From contig JAKAUH010000033.1 in the NCBI GenBank assembly GCA_021818605.1, positions 1 to 12,767 on the forward strand: a stretch of DNA of 12,767 nt. The letters are read 5' to 3'. Source of the stretch: Planctomycetota bacterium. GTDB taxonomy: Bacteria > Planctomycetota > Planctomycetia > Isosphaerales > Isosphaeraceae. Under the pieces are notes generated by a model that was given only the letters and a program-made list of their open reading frames with translations, was not told where the DNA came from and searched no databases. Shown here one piece after another: positions 1-5,827 of the stretch. How positions within the stretch are numbered: position 1 is the first letter of the stretch; each line of letters starts with the position of its first letter. The translations under genes were made by a program, and so were the position numbers.

Positions 1-1
1 C

Positions 2-115
2 CTCCGGGACTGGGAGAACCGCCTCCGCGCCGCCATCGAGCGACTCGATCGCAAGAAGGCCGAGGCATCGTCGCTCCCGACAACCGGCTCCACCCCGAGC
101 CCGACCGGCAGGTAA
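2..115 (+). CDS. C-terminal end of an unidentified protein (partial)
   Basis: The frame is open from the left edge and ends at TAA 113-115, giving 37 residues. It begins with a charged, probably helical stretch (LRDWENRLRAAIERLDRKKAE) and ends in a Ser/Thr/Pro/Gly-rich tail of the kind that is usually disordered. Codon use is strongly GC-rich at third positions, as in the sure genes of the window. The start and most of the protein lie outside the window, so no function can be assigned. The first hairpin repeat copy begins about 100 bases after the stop. Confidence 0.6.
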   Translation, partial: LRDWENRLRAAIERLDRKKAEASSLPTTGSTPSPTGR

Positions 116-216
116 GAGCCCCGTCCGACAGCCCTCGGCTCAGTCCTCATTCGCGGACGACCTCCGGATTTCGAGCTAGGATCCCTCCGGGCGGTGCGCT
201 GTCGTCGCATGAGGCC

Positions 217-278
217 CTGACAAAAACTGGGACGGGCTCCTCGAAAACTCGGAGCGGAGGCAGTCCCCCTTTTGTCAG
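217..278 (+). repeat. Interspersed hairpin repeat, copy 1
   Basis: The element is bounded by a perfect 9-bp inverted repeat, CTGACAAAA (217-225) and TTTTGTCAG (270-278). Inside it a second stem can form, GGGAC (229-233) with GTCCC (263-267), and an apical stem, GCTCC (236-240) with GGAGC (251-255), closing a 10-base loop TCGAAAACTC. A close relative lies at 4741-4795 and a diverged one at 700-759. The layout resembles REP-type palindromes of the kind spread by RAYT transposases; that resemblance is inference, and no transposase gene is in the window. Confidence 0.85.
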
Positions 279-376
279 ATCCTGGACTCACCCCGGTGAG
301 TCCGGACGGCGCCGGAATGCCGCGCGGTGCCGTACGTCCAGCCGGCGAACCTGATGCAGATGGAGGATGAACCTCA

Positions 377-670
377 ATGAACGACCTGATTACCGAAATC
401 TGGTCCGGGCTGAACGACGCCGGTCTCCCCGAGGTGATGCTCTACCTGCCCGACGGAGCCGCCTATCGCTGCCACTGGGATGACACGACCTTGATCGGTA
501 CGACCCGCGTCGCCCTGCTGGCCGACCAGGATCGCAAGATCGTGCGCATCGTGCCCGTGCACCAGTGCCAGGGCATCGGGATCGCCAGCCCCAAGGGAAC
601 CGACCCGGCCGGCTATCGCGCGACCGTGAAGGCCCAGCTCGAACCCCGGGCGCCCGGCCAGACCTCCTGA
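377..670 (+). CDS. Hypothetical protein, 97 aa
   Basis: ATG 377 is preceded by GGAGG at 362-366, a good ribosome site with 10 bases of spacing, and the frame ends at TGA 668-670. The protein is small and soluble, with no signal peptide or membrane segment. After a short N-terminal helix-like stretch (MNDLITEIWSGLNDAG) the sequence alternates like beta strands: EVMLYLPDGAAYRCHW, RVALLADQDRKIVRIVPV, then HQCQGIGIASPKG, and ends in a polar tail. A small beta-barrel fold is possible, but this is a guess from the strand pattern. I do not recognise the family. Hairpin repeat copies lie on both sides in the same orientation. Antisense frames over the same bases look like shadows because they are Arg/Gly/Pro-rich. 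Confidence 0.65.
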   Translation: MNDLITEIWSGLNDAGLPEVMLYLPDGAAYRCHWDDTTLIGTTRVALLADQDRKIVRIVPVHQCQGIGIASPKGTDPAGYRATVKAQLEPRAPGQTS

Positions 671-699
671 TCGCGGACCGGCCAGCATCCGACAGACCG

Positions 700-759
700 G
701 GCCCGAGCCATGGGACAGATACCCCGAAGACTAAAAGCCAGCCCCATTGGCTCAGGGCC
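700..759 (+). repeat. Interspersed hairpin repeat, diverged copy 3
   Basis: The centre (722-748) matches copy 2 closely, sharing CGAAGACT, AGCCAGC and CCATT at the same spacing. The outer arms differ from copy 2 but are again complementary to each other: GGCCC (700-704) with GGGCC (755-759), GAGCCA (705-710) with TGGCTC (748-753), and TGGG (711-714) with CCCA (743-746). Two single-base bulges (747 and 754) interrupt the stem. The apical stem of the other copies is lost here. The element fills the gap between the convergent 97-aa gene and the recombinase gene, so it could act as a terminator for either. Confidence 0.6.
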
Positions 760-771
760 ATCTCGATTATC

Positions 772-1746
772 TCAGGATTTCGACCGTTCGGGCCCGGCCG
801 TTCCAGCCGCGTTCCCGCGCGGATGGAACCTGGCATGGACCTGGCGAAGCCGGCTCAACTCGACTCGGGTGTAAACCTGCGTGGTGGCGATCGAGGCGTG
901 GCCGAGCATCTCCTGCACGGCACGAAGGTCGGCCCCTCCGGCGAGAAGGTGCGTGGCGAAGCTGTGGCGAAGGGAATGCGGGCTGATCTCGCCGGAGAGA
1001 CCTGCCGCACTCGCCCATTTTTTCACGATCGACCAGAGTGCGACCCGCGACAGCGGCCGGCCCGATCGTGAGACAAAAACCGTGGTGGTCTCGGGCCGGC
1101 GTGCCACCAGCCTCGGCCGGTCCTGCGCCAGATAGGTGCGAAGGGCGGATACCGCTCGCGAGCCCAGGGGCACGCGGCGCTCCTTGTTCCCCTTGCCGAC
1201 ACAACGGGCAATGCCAGATGTGAGATCGAGGTCAGTTGGCCGCATTCCTGCCACCTCGGACGCCCGGCAGCCGGTCGCGTACAGGGTTTCGAGCACCGCA
1301 CGATCGCGACGGCCGAGCGAGGTCGAAGCCGGGGGCGCCTCGAGCAGTCGGACGACGGCCTCGGGACTCAGCACCGTCGGCAGGCGGTCCCAGACAGCCG
1401 GCGCGACCAGCAACCTTGCCACGTTATCCGTCAGCCGGCCCTCGAAGATGAGGAAACGGAAGAAGGTGGAGAGCGAGGCCATGTGCCGGCAGATGCTGGC
1501 GGGCGCCAGTCCGGACGCCTGCAGGGTCTCGACGTAACCCCGGAGCGCCGCGACGCCGAGCTGATCCAGCGGCCCGGGTGCCGATTCTCGTCGCCAGCGG
1601 ACGAACCGCATCAGGTCGGAGCGGTAGGCAGCCAGCGTGTGCGAGGAGACTCCACACTCCGCCATCAGGTAGTGAAGAAACGGCCCGATCGGATCGCGAT
1701 CGCGATTGGCCCCGTTCCCATTTCGTCCGCCCGGCTCGCGTTCCAA
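772..1746 (-). CDS. xerD: Tyrosine site-specific recombinase, XerC/XerD type
   Basis: A 324-residue tyrosine recombinase. Xer proteins cut and rejoin DNA at dif near the replication terminus and resolve chromosome dimers at cell division. The N-terminal SAM-like core-binding domain spans about 18-105 and the catalytic domain about 125-310. All catalytic residues are visible: Arg161 (TGCRASEV), Lys185 (GKGNKERRVPL), His257 and Arg260 (SPHSLRHSFATH), His283 (LGH) and the nucleophile Tyr292 (TTQVYTRV). The ending RLRQVHARFHPRG is closer to XerD than XerC, and the length fits housekeeping Xer proteins. The start is TTG, chosen because GGAGG stands 9 bases upstream and no ATG occurs before residue 28, inside the core-binding domain. 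It is third in a same-strand series after the MerR-like regulator and the sigma factor. A phage-type integrase is less likely because no att site or phage gene is near. Confidence 0.93.
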   Translation of the reverse strand: MEREPGGRNGNGANRDRDPIGPFLHYLMAECGVSSHTLAAYRSDLMRFVRWRRESAPGPLDQLGVAALRGYVETLQASGLAPASICRHMASLSTFFRFLIFEGRLTDNVARLLVAPAVWDRLPTVLSPEAVVRLLEAPPASTSLGRRDRAVLETLYATGCRASEVAGMRPTDLDLTSGIARCVGKGNKERRVPLGSRAVSALRTYLAQDRPRLVARRPETTTVFVSRSGRPLSRVALWSIVKKWASAAGLSGEISPHSLRHSFATHLLAGGADLRAVQEMLGHASIATTQVYTRVELSRLRQVHARFHPRGNAAGTAGPERSKS

Positions 1747-1755
1747 CAGAACGGT

Positions 1756-1760
1756 CCTCC
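1756..1760 (-). promoter_or_regulatory. Ribosome binding site of the recombinase gene
   Basis: GGAGG on the minus strand lies 9 bases before TTG 1746 and is the main support for that non-ATG start. Confidence 0.6.
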
Positions 1761-1846
1761 CCGCTACCCACGTTGTCCAGGGAGAGTGTCGGCCGGGAGC
1801 CGGCGTGCCTTGAGGGAACCTGCCGCGCCGCAGGCACCAGGTTGTC

Positions 1847-2824
1847 TCAATCGAACAATTCGCGGACCTCGCTGAGTTCCTGCTGATCCGCCCGGGACTT
1901 GAGCTTTTCCAGGGCGCGATCCTCGATCTGGCGAACGCGTTCCTTGGAGACTTCCAGGATTCGGCCGACCTGGCTGAGCGACAGGCGCTCGCGACCGCCC
2001 AGGCCGAACCGCAGCGAGAGGACCTGCTGCTCGCGAGGCCGGAGCACCTCCATCAGGCGGCTGACGGTCTCGTCCGTGTCCACCTGGACCGTCTGGTCGG
2101 CCACGGGATCGCTCATCGTGTGGAGCAGGTTCAGGTGCTCGGCGCCGACGCGACCGGCATTGAGCGACACTGCCGGCCGAGTCGCCGTGTGGATGAAGGG
2201 GATCAGGTCGGTGCCGGCGTGGCCGGCTGGCTCCGTCAGGGCCGTCTCCCCATCGGCGGACCTGCGCTCGCGGGATTCCTGCTCCTGCGCGAGCTGACGG
2301 AGATGCCGGGGCGTGAGCCGAACGGGATAGGCACCCGAGGCCACCGCTCGCTGCATCGACTGACGAATCCACCAGGTGGCATAAGTCGCCAGCTTGGTCC
2401 GGTGCGACAGGTCGAAGCGGTCGATGGCCTCGAGCAGGCCGCAAAACCCCTCCTGCATCAGGTCGGAGTAAGGAATGCCGCGGTCGCGGAACCGCTTGGC
2501 GACGTGCGCGACCAGTCTCATGTTGGCCACCGCGAGCTTCCCGCGAATCTCGCCATAGCGGCGATAGACCGCACCCAGGCTCGCATTCTCAGCGCCGTTG
2601 CAGGGATACAGGTGGGCGATCGAGCGGGCCATCGCCTGCGGGTCGTCGGCCGCCTGAGGGTCGTCCGTCCCCTGGGCGTCTACCAGGGCCCTGCTCAGCT
2701 TTTGCTTGCATTCCGCCAGTTCCTGCAACAGCGACCGCTCCTCGGCCGGAGGCAGGATCTCGGTCTGCGAGCCATCCACGTCGGGATATCGGGTTAACTC
2801 GGGCGCGGGCCGGGAGACTCTCAT
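1847..2824 (-). CDS. RNA polymerase sigma factor, RpoD (sigma-70) family
   Basis: A 325-residue sigma factor that directs RNA polymerase to a promoter class. A region 1.2-like segment lies near residues 24-48. Region 2 spans about 96-165 (ANMRLVAHVAKRF, DLMQEGFCGLLEAIDRFD, TYATWWIRQSMQRAVA), including the -10 recognition and melting segment. Region 3 follows at about 168-215. Region 4 lies at about 253-313, with its DNA-binding helix in LSLSQVGRILEVSKERVRQIE. There is no long region 1.1, and at 325 residues it is shorter than a typical primary RpoD, so a group 2 (non-essential) sigma is more likely. I chose ATG 2824 because AAAGGA stands 6 bases upstream; an in-frame GTG at 2848 would add 8 residues that overlap this ribosome site. 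The gene begins 57 bases after the MerR-like gene, which suggests one transcript and regulation by that protein. Confidence 0.93.
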   Translation of the reverse strand: MRVSRPAPELTRYPDVDGSQTEILPPAEERSLLQELAECKQKLSRALVDAQGTDDPQAADDPQAMARSIAHLYPCNGAENASLGAVYRRYGEIRGKLAVANMRLVAHVAKRFRDRGIPYSDLMQEGFCGLLEAIDRFDLSHRTKLATYATWWIRQSMQRAVASGAYPVRLTPRHLRQLAQEQESRERRSADGETALTEPAGHAGTDLIPFIHTATRPAVSLNAGRVGAEHLNLLHTMSDPVADQTVQVDTDETVSRLMEVLRPREQQVLSLRFGLGGRERLSLSQVGRILEVSKERVRQIEDRALEKLKSRADQQELSEVRELFD

Positions 2825-2830
2825 TGCTCG

Positions 2831-2836
2831 TCCTTT
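2831..2836 (-). promoter_or_regulatory. Ribosome binding site deciding the sigma factor start
   Basis: AAAGGA on the minus strand ends 6 bases before ATG 2824. It favours this start over GTG 2848, which lies upstream of the site in the same frame. Confidence 0.55.
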
Positions 2837-2881
2837 CTCAGGTGGCACCCTGGGAATCGCCGCCCTGGAGAATGCCGAGGT

Positions 2882-3787
2882 TCACGCGACCTCGGGGTGC
2901 TCGGGCGTCCCCGCCGGGCTGACTGGCGCCAGCCGGCGGGCGAACTCCGCGAGGTGCGCCAGGCGCTCCCCGTGGCTGGCATAGATCAGGCGGGACCGAA
3001 TCCCCGGCCCCAGGGCCTGACCACCCAGAATGACCGCGGATCCAACCGCCGCGGCCCTTGCAAAGAAGGATTGGTACTCGCGGATGAACTGATCCTCGTC
3101 CCCGAGGTAAGCGACCGAGATATAGACGAGCCGGGGCCGGTGATGCACCGCGGCCTGGGCCAGCGACTGCAAGGGCAAGTTGCAACCCAGGTTACGGACC
3201 GACCACCCCATCTCGCGCAGCACCAGCTCGCAGAGCAACCCGGCAAGCACGTACGGGTCGCCCTCGGGATTGGTGCCGATCGCCAGCGGGGCTTCCGGAC
3301 GGTCCCGCCCCACGCGATCGACGAGGTCCCGAAGCGCGTCGGCGACGATCTGCGTGGCCTCATGCTCCTGGTAGACGTCGAGCGAGCCGACCATCCAGCC
3401 GTGGCCGATGCGCTCCATCACCGGGCGGATCAGGTCGTCACCGAGCGCCACCGCACTCCACCCGCTGCGATACAGCGAGTGGATCAGCGTCCTTGCCTCC
3501 GGGCCGCGAGCCTCCCGCAGCAGCCTCTCGAGCAGGTCGAGCGGATCATGCTCGGCCGCCTTCGTCGGGGCGGCCATCCGCCCAGTCAGCAACTGCAGAT
3601 TGGCCTCGGGAAAACCCTGCTCCCGCGCCACGCGGAGTGCCTCGGAACAGGGGATCAGCCGATGCCGCCCCGCCGTCCGCGCCGCCCGGATCATCCCCGA
3701 ATCAACCCAGCGCTTCACCGTGCTGACGCTGATCCCCAGCGCCTCGGCGACTCGCTGCGTCTTCAGATACGGTTCGGCGGCTATCAT
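2882..3787 (-). CDS. MerR-type regulator with degenerate cobalamin-binding domain (CarH/LitR-like)
   Basis: A 301-residue DNA-binding regulator. Residues 6-50 form a MerR-type winged helix (YLKTQRVAEALGISVSTVKRW, then AGRHRLI). A helical-bundle sensor domain follows (about 80-160), then a Rossmann-like B12-binding domain (about 166-288). CarH proteins bind adenosylcobalamin in this region and release DNA in light, controlling carotenoid genes. The WX9EH motif of that family is intact (Trp131, Glu141, His142). The lower-ligand motif, E/D-x-H-x-x-G in the family, reads DPYVLAG at 177-183, so the His is replaced by Tyr179, and no His occurs nearby. The residue after Trp131 is Met, where light-sensing CarH has a second His ligand. 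The glycine pair of the B12 fold is kept (ILGGQ, 253-257). Binding of cobalamin is therefore doubtful. ATG 3787 has AGGAG 8 bases upstream. The sigma factor gene follows directly. Confidence 0.9.
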   Translation of the reverse strand: MIAAEPYLKTQRVAEALGISVSTVKRWVDSGMIRAARTAGRHRLIPCSEALRVAREQGFPEANLQLLTGRMAAPTKAAEHDPLDLLERLLREARGPEARTLIHSLYRSGWSAVALGDDLIRPVMERIGHGWMVGSLDVYQEHEATQIVADALRDLVDRVGRDRPEAPLAIGTNPEGDPYVLAGLLCELVLREMGWSVRNLGCNLPLQSLAQAAVHHRPRLVYISVAYLGDEDQFIREYQSFFARAAAVGSAVILGGQALGPGIRSRLIYASHGERLAHLAEFARRLAPVSPAGTPEHPEVA

Positions 3788-3797
3788 GACTGGCTCC

Positions 3798-3815
3798 TGA
3801 ACGTTTTGAACGATT
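3798..3815. repeat. Tandem TGAACG direct repeat, possible operator
   Basis: Two abutting 9-bp units, TGAACGTTT (3798-3806) and TGAACGATT (3807-3815), overlap the proposed -10 box and the leader of the MerR-like gene. A third copy, TGAACGAAT, lies at 3950-3958. CarH-type regulators are known to bind direct repeats at their own promoters, so these may be autoregulatory sites; this is inference. Confidence 0.45.
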
Positions 3816-3841
3816 CTATCCTACACACCGCCGGGCGTCAC
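3813..3841 (-). promoter_or_regulatory. Candidate sigma-70-type promoter of the regulator-sigma-recombinase series
   Basis: On the minus strand GTGACG (3836-3841) is followed after 17 bases by TAGAAT (3813-3818). The -10 box matches the TATAAT consensus in 5 of 6 positions and the -35 box keeps the TGAC core. Transcription would start about 20 bases before the start codon of the MerR-like gene. It was read by eye only. Confidence 0.4.
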
Positions 3842-4141
3842 GAAAAGACCCACCACCCAAAATCCCTGGAATCTCCGGGAGAAACTCGCCGGACACGGAG
3901 AGCAAACCAACAGCAACCAGAATCACAAGCACACATGGTATGATCTAATTGAACGAATTTATTGCGGGTCAGGGAATCGGGGCATTCCGGTGACACCGGG
4001 GTTCCGGGGCGACCGATCGGGGCAGACGGACGGCTAGGACGGACGGGCGCAGTGTGGTAGGTTAAGGACCCGAACCAGGCCGAGGGGCCATGTCCTCGCG
4101 ACGGAGCGGGAGGCCAACCGAGACGAAGGGATGGGCGGAGC

Positions 4142-4720
4142 ATGAACGGGGTCGAGAGCGGTTACGACCGGGAGCGGCTGATTGGCCTGCTGCAGCGCGA
4201 CTCGCTGAAGCGCGGAACGTTCACGCTGGCGAGCGGGCGCATGTCGCACTACTACGTCGACGGCCGCAAGGTCACGCTGTCGGCCGAGGGAGCCGCACTG
4301 ATCGGGGCGGGCGTGCTAGAGCGTCTGGCCGCACGGCCGGAGATCCAGGCGGTCGGCGGCCTGACGATGGGGGCCGATCCAATCGTGGGCGCGACCCTGG
4401 GACTGGCCGGGCGGTCGGGCCGGGCCGAGCTGCGCGGGTTTCTGGTGCGCAAGGAGGCCAAGACGCACGGAACGGGCAGCCGGGTTGAGGGACCGCTGGA
4501 ACCTGGCTCGACCGTGGCGATCCTCGACGACGTCGCGACCACCGGCGGCTCGTCGCTCCAGGCCGTCGATGCGGTCGAGATCCTGGGGTGCAAGGTCGCG
4601 GTGGTGATCGTGGTGCTCGACCGGCTCGAGGGGGCGGCCGAGGCGTTCGCCGCGCGCGGCTTGCCGTTCGAGGCCCTGCTGACGATCCGCGACCTGGGCG
4701 TCGAGCCACTCCAGGGGTGA
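4142..4720 (+). CDS. pyrE: Orotate phosphoribosyltransferase
   Basis: A 192-residue cytoplasmic enzyme that joins orotate to PRPP to form OMP, the fifth step of pyrimidine synthesis. The family hallmarks are in order: GTFTLASGRMSHYYVDGRK (25-43) near the active site, GLTMGADPI (73-81), the catalytic Lys/Arg segment LVRKEAKTHG (101-110), and the PRPP-binding loop VAILDDVATTGGS (125-137). Length is normal. ATG 4142 is preceded by GGCGGAG at close spacing. It is transcribed away from the regulator gene. The full hairpin repeat copy 2 begins 20 bases after its stop and may serve as its 3' end. No other pyrimidine gene is in the window. Confidence 0.96.
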   Translation: MNGVESGYDRERLIGLLQRDSLKRGTFTLASGRMSHYYVDGRKVTLSAEGAALIGAGVLERLAARPEIQAVGGLTMGADPIVGATLGLAGRSGRAELRGFLVRKEAKTHGTGSRVEGPLEPGSTVAILDDVATTGGSSLQAVDAVEILGCKVAVVIVVLDRLEGAAEAFAARGLPFEALLTIRDLGVEPLQG

Positions 4721-4740
4721 GACCACCGGTGGAAGAAGCT

Positions 4741-4795
4741 CTGACAAAATCGGGGCAGGCACCTCGAAGACTCGGAGCCAGCTCCATTTTGTCAG
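4741..4795 (+). repeat. Interspersed hairpin repeat, copy 2
   Basis: The element is bounded by a perfect 10-bp inverted repeat, CTGACAAAAT (4741-4750) and ATTTTGTCAG (4786-4795). After one bulged C comes GGGGC (4752-4756) with GCTCC (4781-4785), including one G-U pair. An apical stem, GGCACC (4758-4763) with GGAGCC (4774-4779), has one A-A mismatch and closes the loop TCGAAGACTC. It starts 20 bases after the pyrE stop. In the transcript the T-run pairs inside the stem and does not trail it, so it is not a textbook intrinsic terminator. Confidence 0.85.
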
Positions 4796-4883
4796 AACCC
4801 GGAAGGGACGTGCGCCGCGACCCCGAGCGAGGCCGGATACCGGAATCGCGCTCGGGAATTGAGCCTACGGACGGGGTAATCGT

Positions 4884-5546
4884 ATGGAGACAAGCCTGCA
4901 CCGCTCGCTGAAGGAGCGGTATGCGGACGGCGGCAGCGGGCGGCCCGAGATCGCCGTCGACGGCTTCCGGGTCGACGCGATCGACCACGCCGGCCGGCTG
5001 GTCGAGGTCCAGTCGGGCGCGCTCGGGCCGCTCTGCGGCAAGCTCCGTCGGCTGTTGCCGGAGCATCGGATGCGGATCGTCAAGCCGGTGGTCCTCCGGC
5101 GCCGGGTGGTTCGCAGGCTGCGGGCCGACGGGCCGGACATCGGCGCGCGATCGAGCCCGAAGCGGGGTTCGCTCGTCGATGTCTTCGACGATCTGATCGG
5201 GGTGGTCCGGGTGTTCCCGCACGCGAACCTCGAGATCGAGGTCCTGGGCGTAACCATCGACGAGGTGCGCACCCCTCGCCGTCGGCGGCCGGGTTACGCG
5301 GTCGCCGATCGCCGGCTGGGAGAAATCCAGGAATCGGCGCTGATCGCCCGCGCCGATGACCTCTGGTCGCTCTTGCCCGACGGGTGCCACACGACCAAGC
5401 CATTCACAACCTTCGACCTGGCGGATCGCCTCGGCCGCCCCAGGTGGTTCGCGCAGCGGGTCGCGTACTGCCTGCGCATGGCCGGTGCGGCGAGCGTCGT
5501 GGGGAAGACCGGCAATCGCCTGATCTACAGACGGGAATCAGAATGA
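4884..5546 (+). CDS. Hypothetical protein with possible PD-(D/E)XK-like nuclease core
   Basis: I do not recognise a named family for this 220-residue protein. The N-terminal third has a plausible restriction-endonuclease-like pattern: a helix with Glu11 (SLKERYADGG), a strand ending in Asp31 (IAVDGFRVDAID), a strand with Glu41-Val-Gln43 (RLVEVQSG), and a helix with Lys53 and Arg55. Asp31 and Glu41-x-Gln43 could be metal ligands; Gln in place of Lys occurs in some members of that superfamily. The middle is basic (KPVVLRRRVVRRL, 67-79). The C-terminal part, about 172-218, looks like a winged helix (FTTFDLADRLGRPRWFAQRVAYCLRMAG, then NRLIYRR). There is no signal peptide or membrane segment, so it should be cytoplasmic and may bind nucleic acid. 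ATG 4884 has only a weak GGGG ribosome site. It follows pyrE and hairpin copy 2 on the same strand. Confidence 0.8.
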   Translation: METSLHRSLKERYADGGSGRPEIAVDGFRVDAIDHAGRLVEVQSGALGPLCGKLRRLLPEHRMRIVKPVVLRRRVVRRLRADGPDIGARSSPKRGSLVDVFDDLIGVVRVFPHANLEIEVLGVTIDEVRTPRRRRPGYAVADRRLGEIQESALIARADDLWSLLPDGCHTTKPFTTFDLADRLGRPRWFAQRVAYCLRMAGAASVVGKTGNRLIYRRESE

Positions 5547-5572
5547 AGGAAGAGGAAGACAAATCCATTCCA

Positions 5573-5648
5573 CGCGAAAAACGAGGACGATCGAACCGAC
5601 GACCAATGGCCTCCTCAACGAATTGAAATCCTTTTCGCGTTTTTCGCG
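5573..5648. repeat. 11-bp inverted repeat pair after the hypothetical gene
   Basis: CGCGAAAAACG (5573-5583) and CGTTTTTCGCG (5638-5648) are perfectly complementary and 54 bases apart. In RNA they could form a long-loop stem downstream of the gene ending at 5546. They may instead be fragments of the CGCG/TTTT-rich repetitive sequence that follows. Confidence 0.45.
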
Positions 5649-5707
5649 GTGAATCCCGGAAATCTGTCCGCAGTGAATCCCGGATAGCCTTCGCGGTTGA
5701 TCCCGGG
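5645..5707. repeat. Three degenerate tandem units, about 24-bp period
   Basis: The cores CGCGGTGAATCCCGGA (5645-5660), CGCAGTGAATCCCGGA (5669-5684) and CGCGGTTGATCCCGGG (5692-5707) start 24 and 23 bases apart, separated by unrelated 7-8 base spacers. The region lies between the hypothetical gene and the glycosyltransferase gene and holds no reading frame I believe in. TAGATT (5763-5768) with TTCTCA 17 bases upstream is a weak promoter candidate for the glycosyltransferase. Confidence 0.6.
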
Positions 5708-5827
5708 CTCTCGGGCTCTCAAGCACGGGGTTTTCCGGCTTCTCATCCCGGGCGGTTCCGGCTAGATTACCGCACCCTGCGGGCGGTGGGCCCGCGGTTG
5801 AGCTGTTGTGCGAGTGGGGCTTGCCCA

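Larger units (their letters stand above)
3788..4141. other. Divergent intergenic region between the regulator gene and pyrE
   Basis: These 354 bases hold no convincing gene. The left third contains the proposed regulator promoter and TGAACG repeats. Bases about 3840-3960 are clearly richer in A and T than the rest of the window, as expected for a promoter region. A short perfect hairpin, CCGGTG (3987-3992) with CACCGG (3994-3999), and two ACGGACGG copies (4026-4033, 4039-4046) lie in what may be the pyrE leader. I could not find a clear pyrE promoter; TATGAT at 3939-3944 has no matching -35 box. Confidence 0.5.

Noticed and set aside
390..836. Minus-strand frames opposite the 97-aa gene
   Set aside because: Arg/Gly/Pro-rich, and the longer one crosses hairpin copy 3 and the end of the recombinase gene. 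The plus frame has a ribosome site and strand-like pattern.
1819..1834. CCTGC/GCAGG hairpin after the sigma factor gene as a terminator
   Set aside because: Short stem and no T-run on the minus strand; too weak to call.
2825..2848. GTG start of the sigma factor 8 codons upstream
   Set aside because: The AAAGGA ribosome site for ATG 2824 lies inside this extension.
2897..3943. Long plus-strand open frame (348 codons) opposite the MerR-like gene
   Set aside because: It is antisense to a gene with clear domains, rich in Arg, Gln, Pro and His with no recognisable motif, and runs out of the gene into the promoter region.
4741..4795. Insertion sequence remnant bounded by terminal inverted repeats
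   Set aside because: At 55 bp with nested stems and no target duplication seen, it fits a REP-like hairpin better than an IS end pair; mobility remains possible.
4272..5390. Minus-strand open frame of 372 codons across pyrE and the following gene
   Set aside because: It crosses two well-supported genes and a hairpin repeat, and its composition (Arg/Pro/Ala) is that of a shadow frame in GC-rich DNA.
5645..5707. CRISPR array
   Set aside because: Only three degenerate 16-bp cores with 7-8 bp spacers, far too short, and no cas genes.
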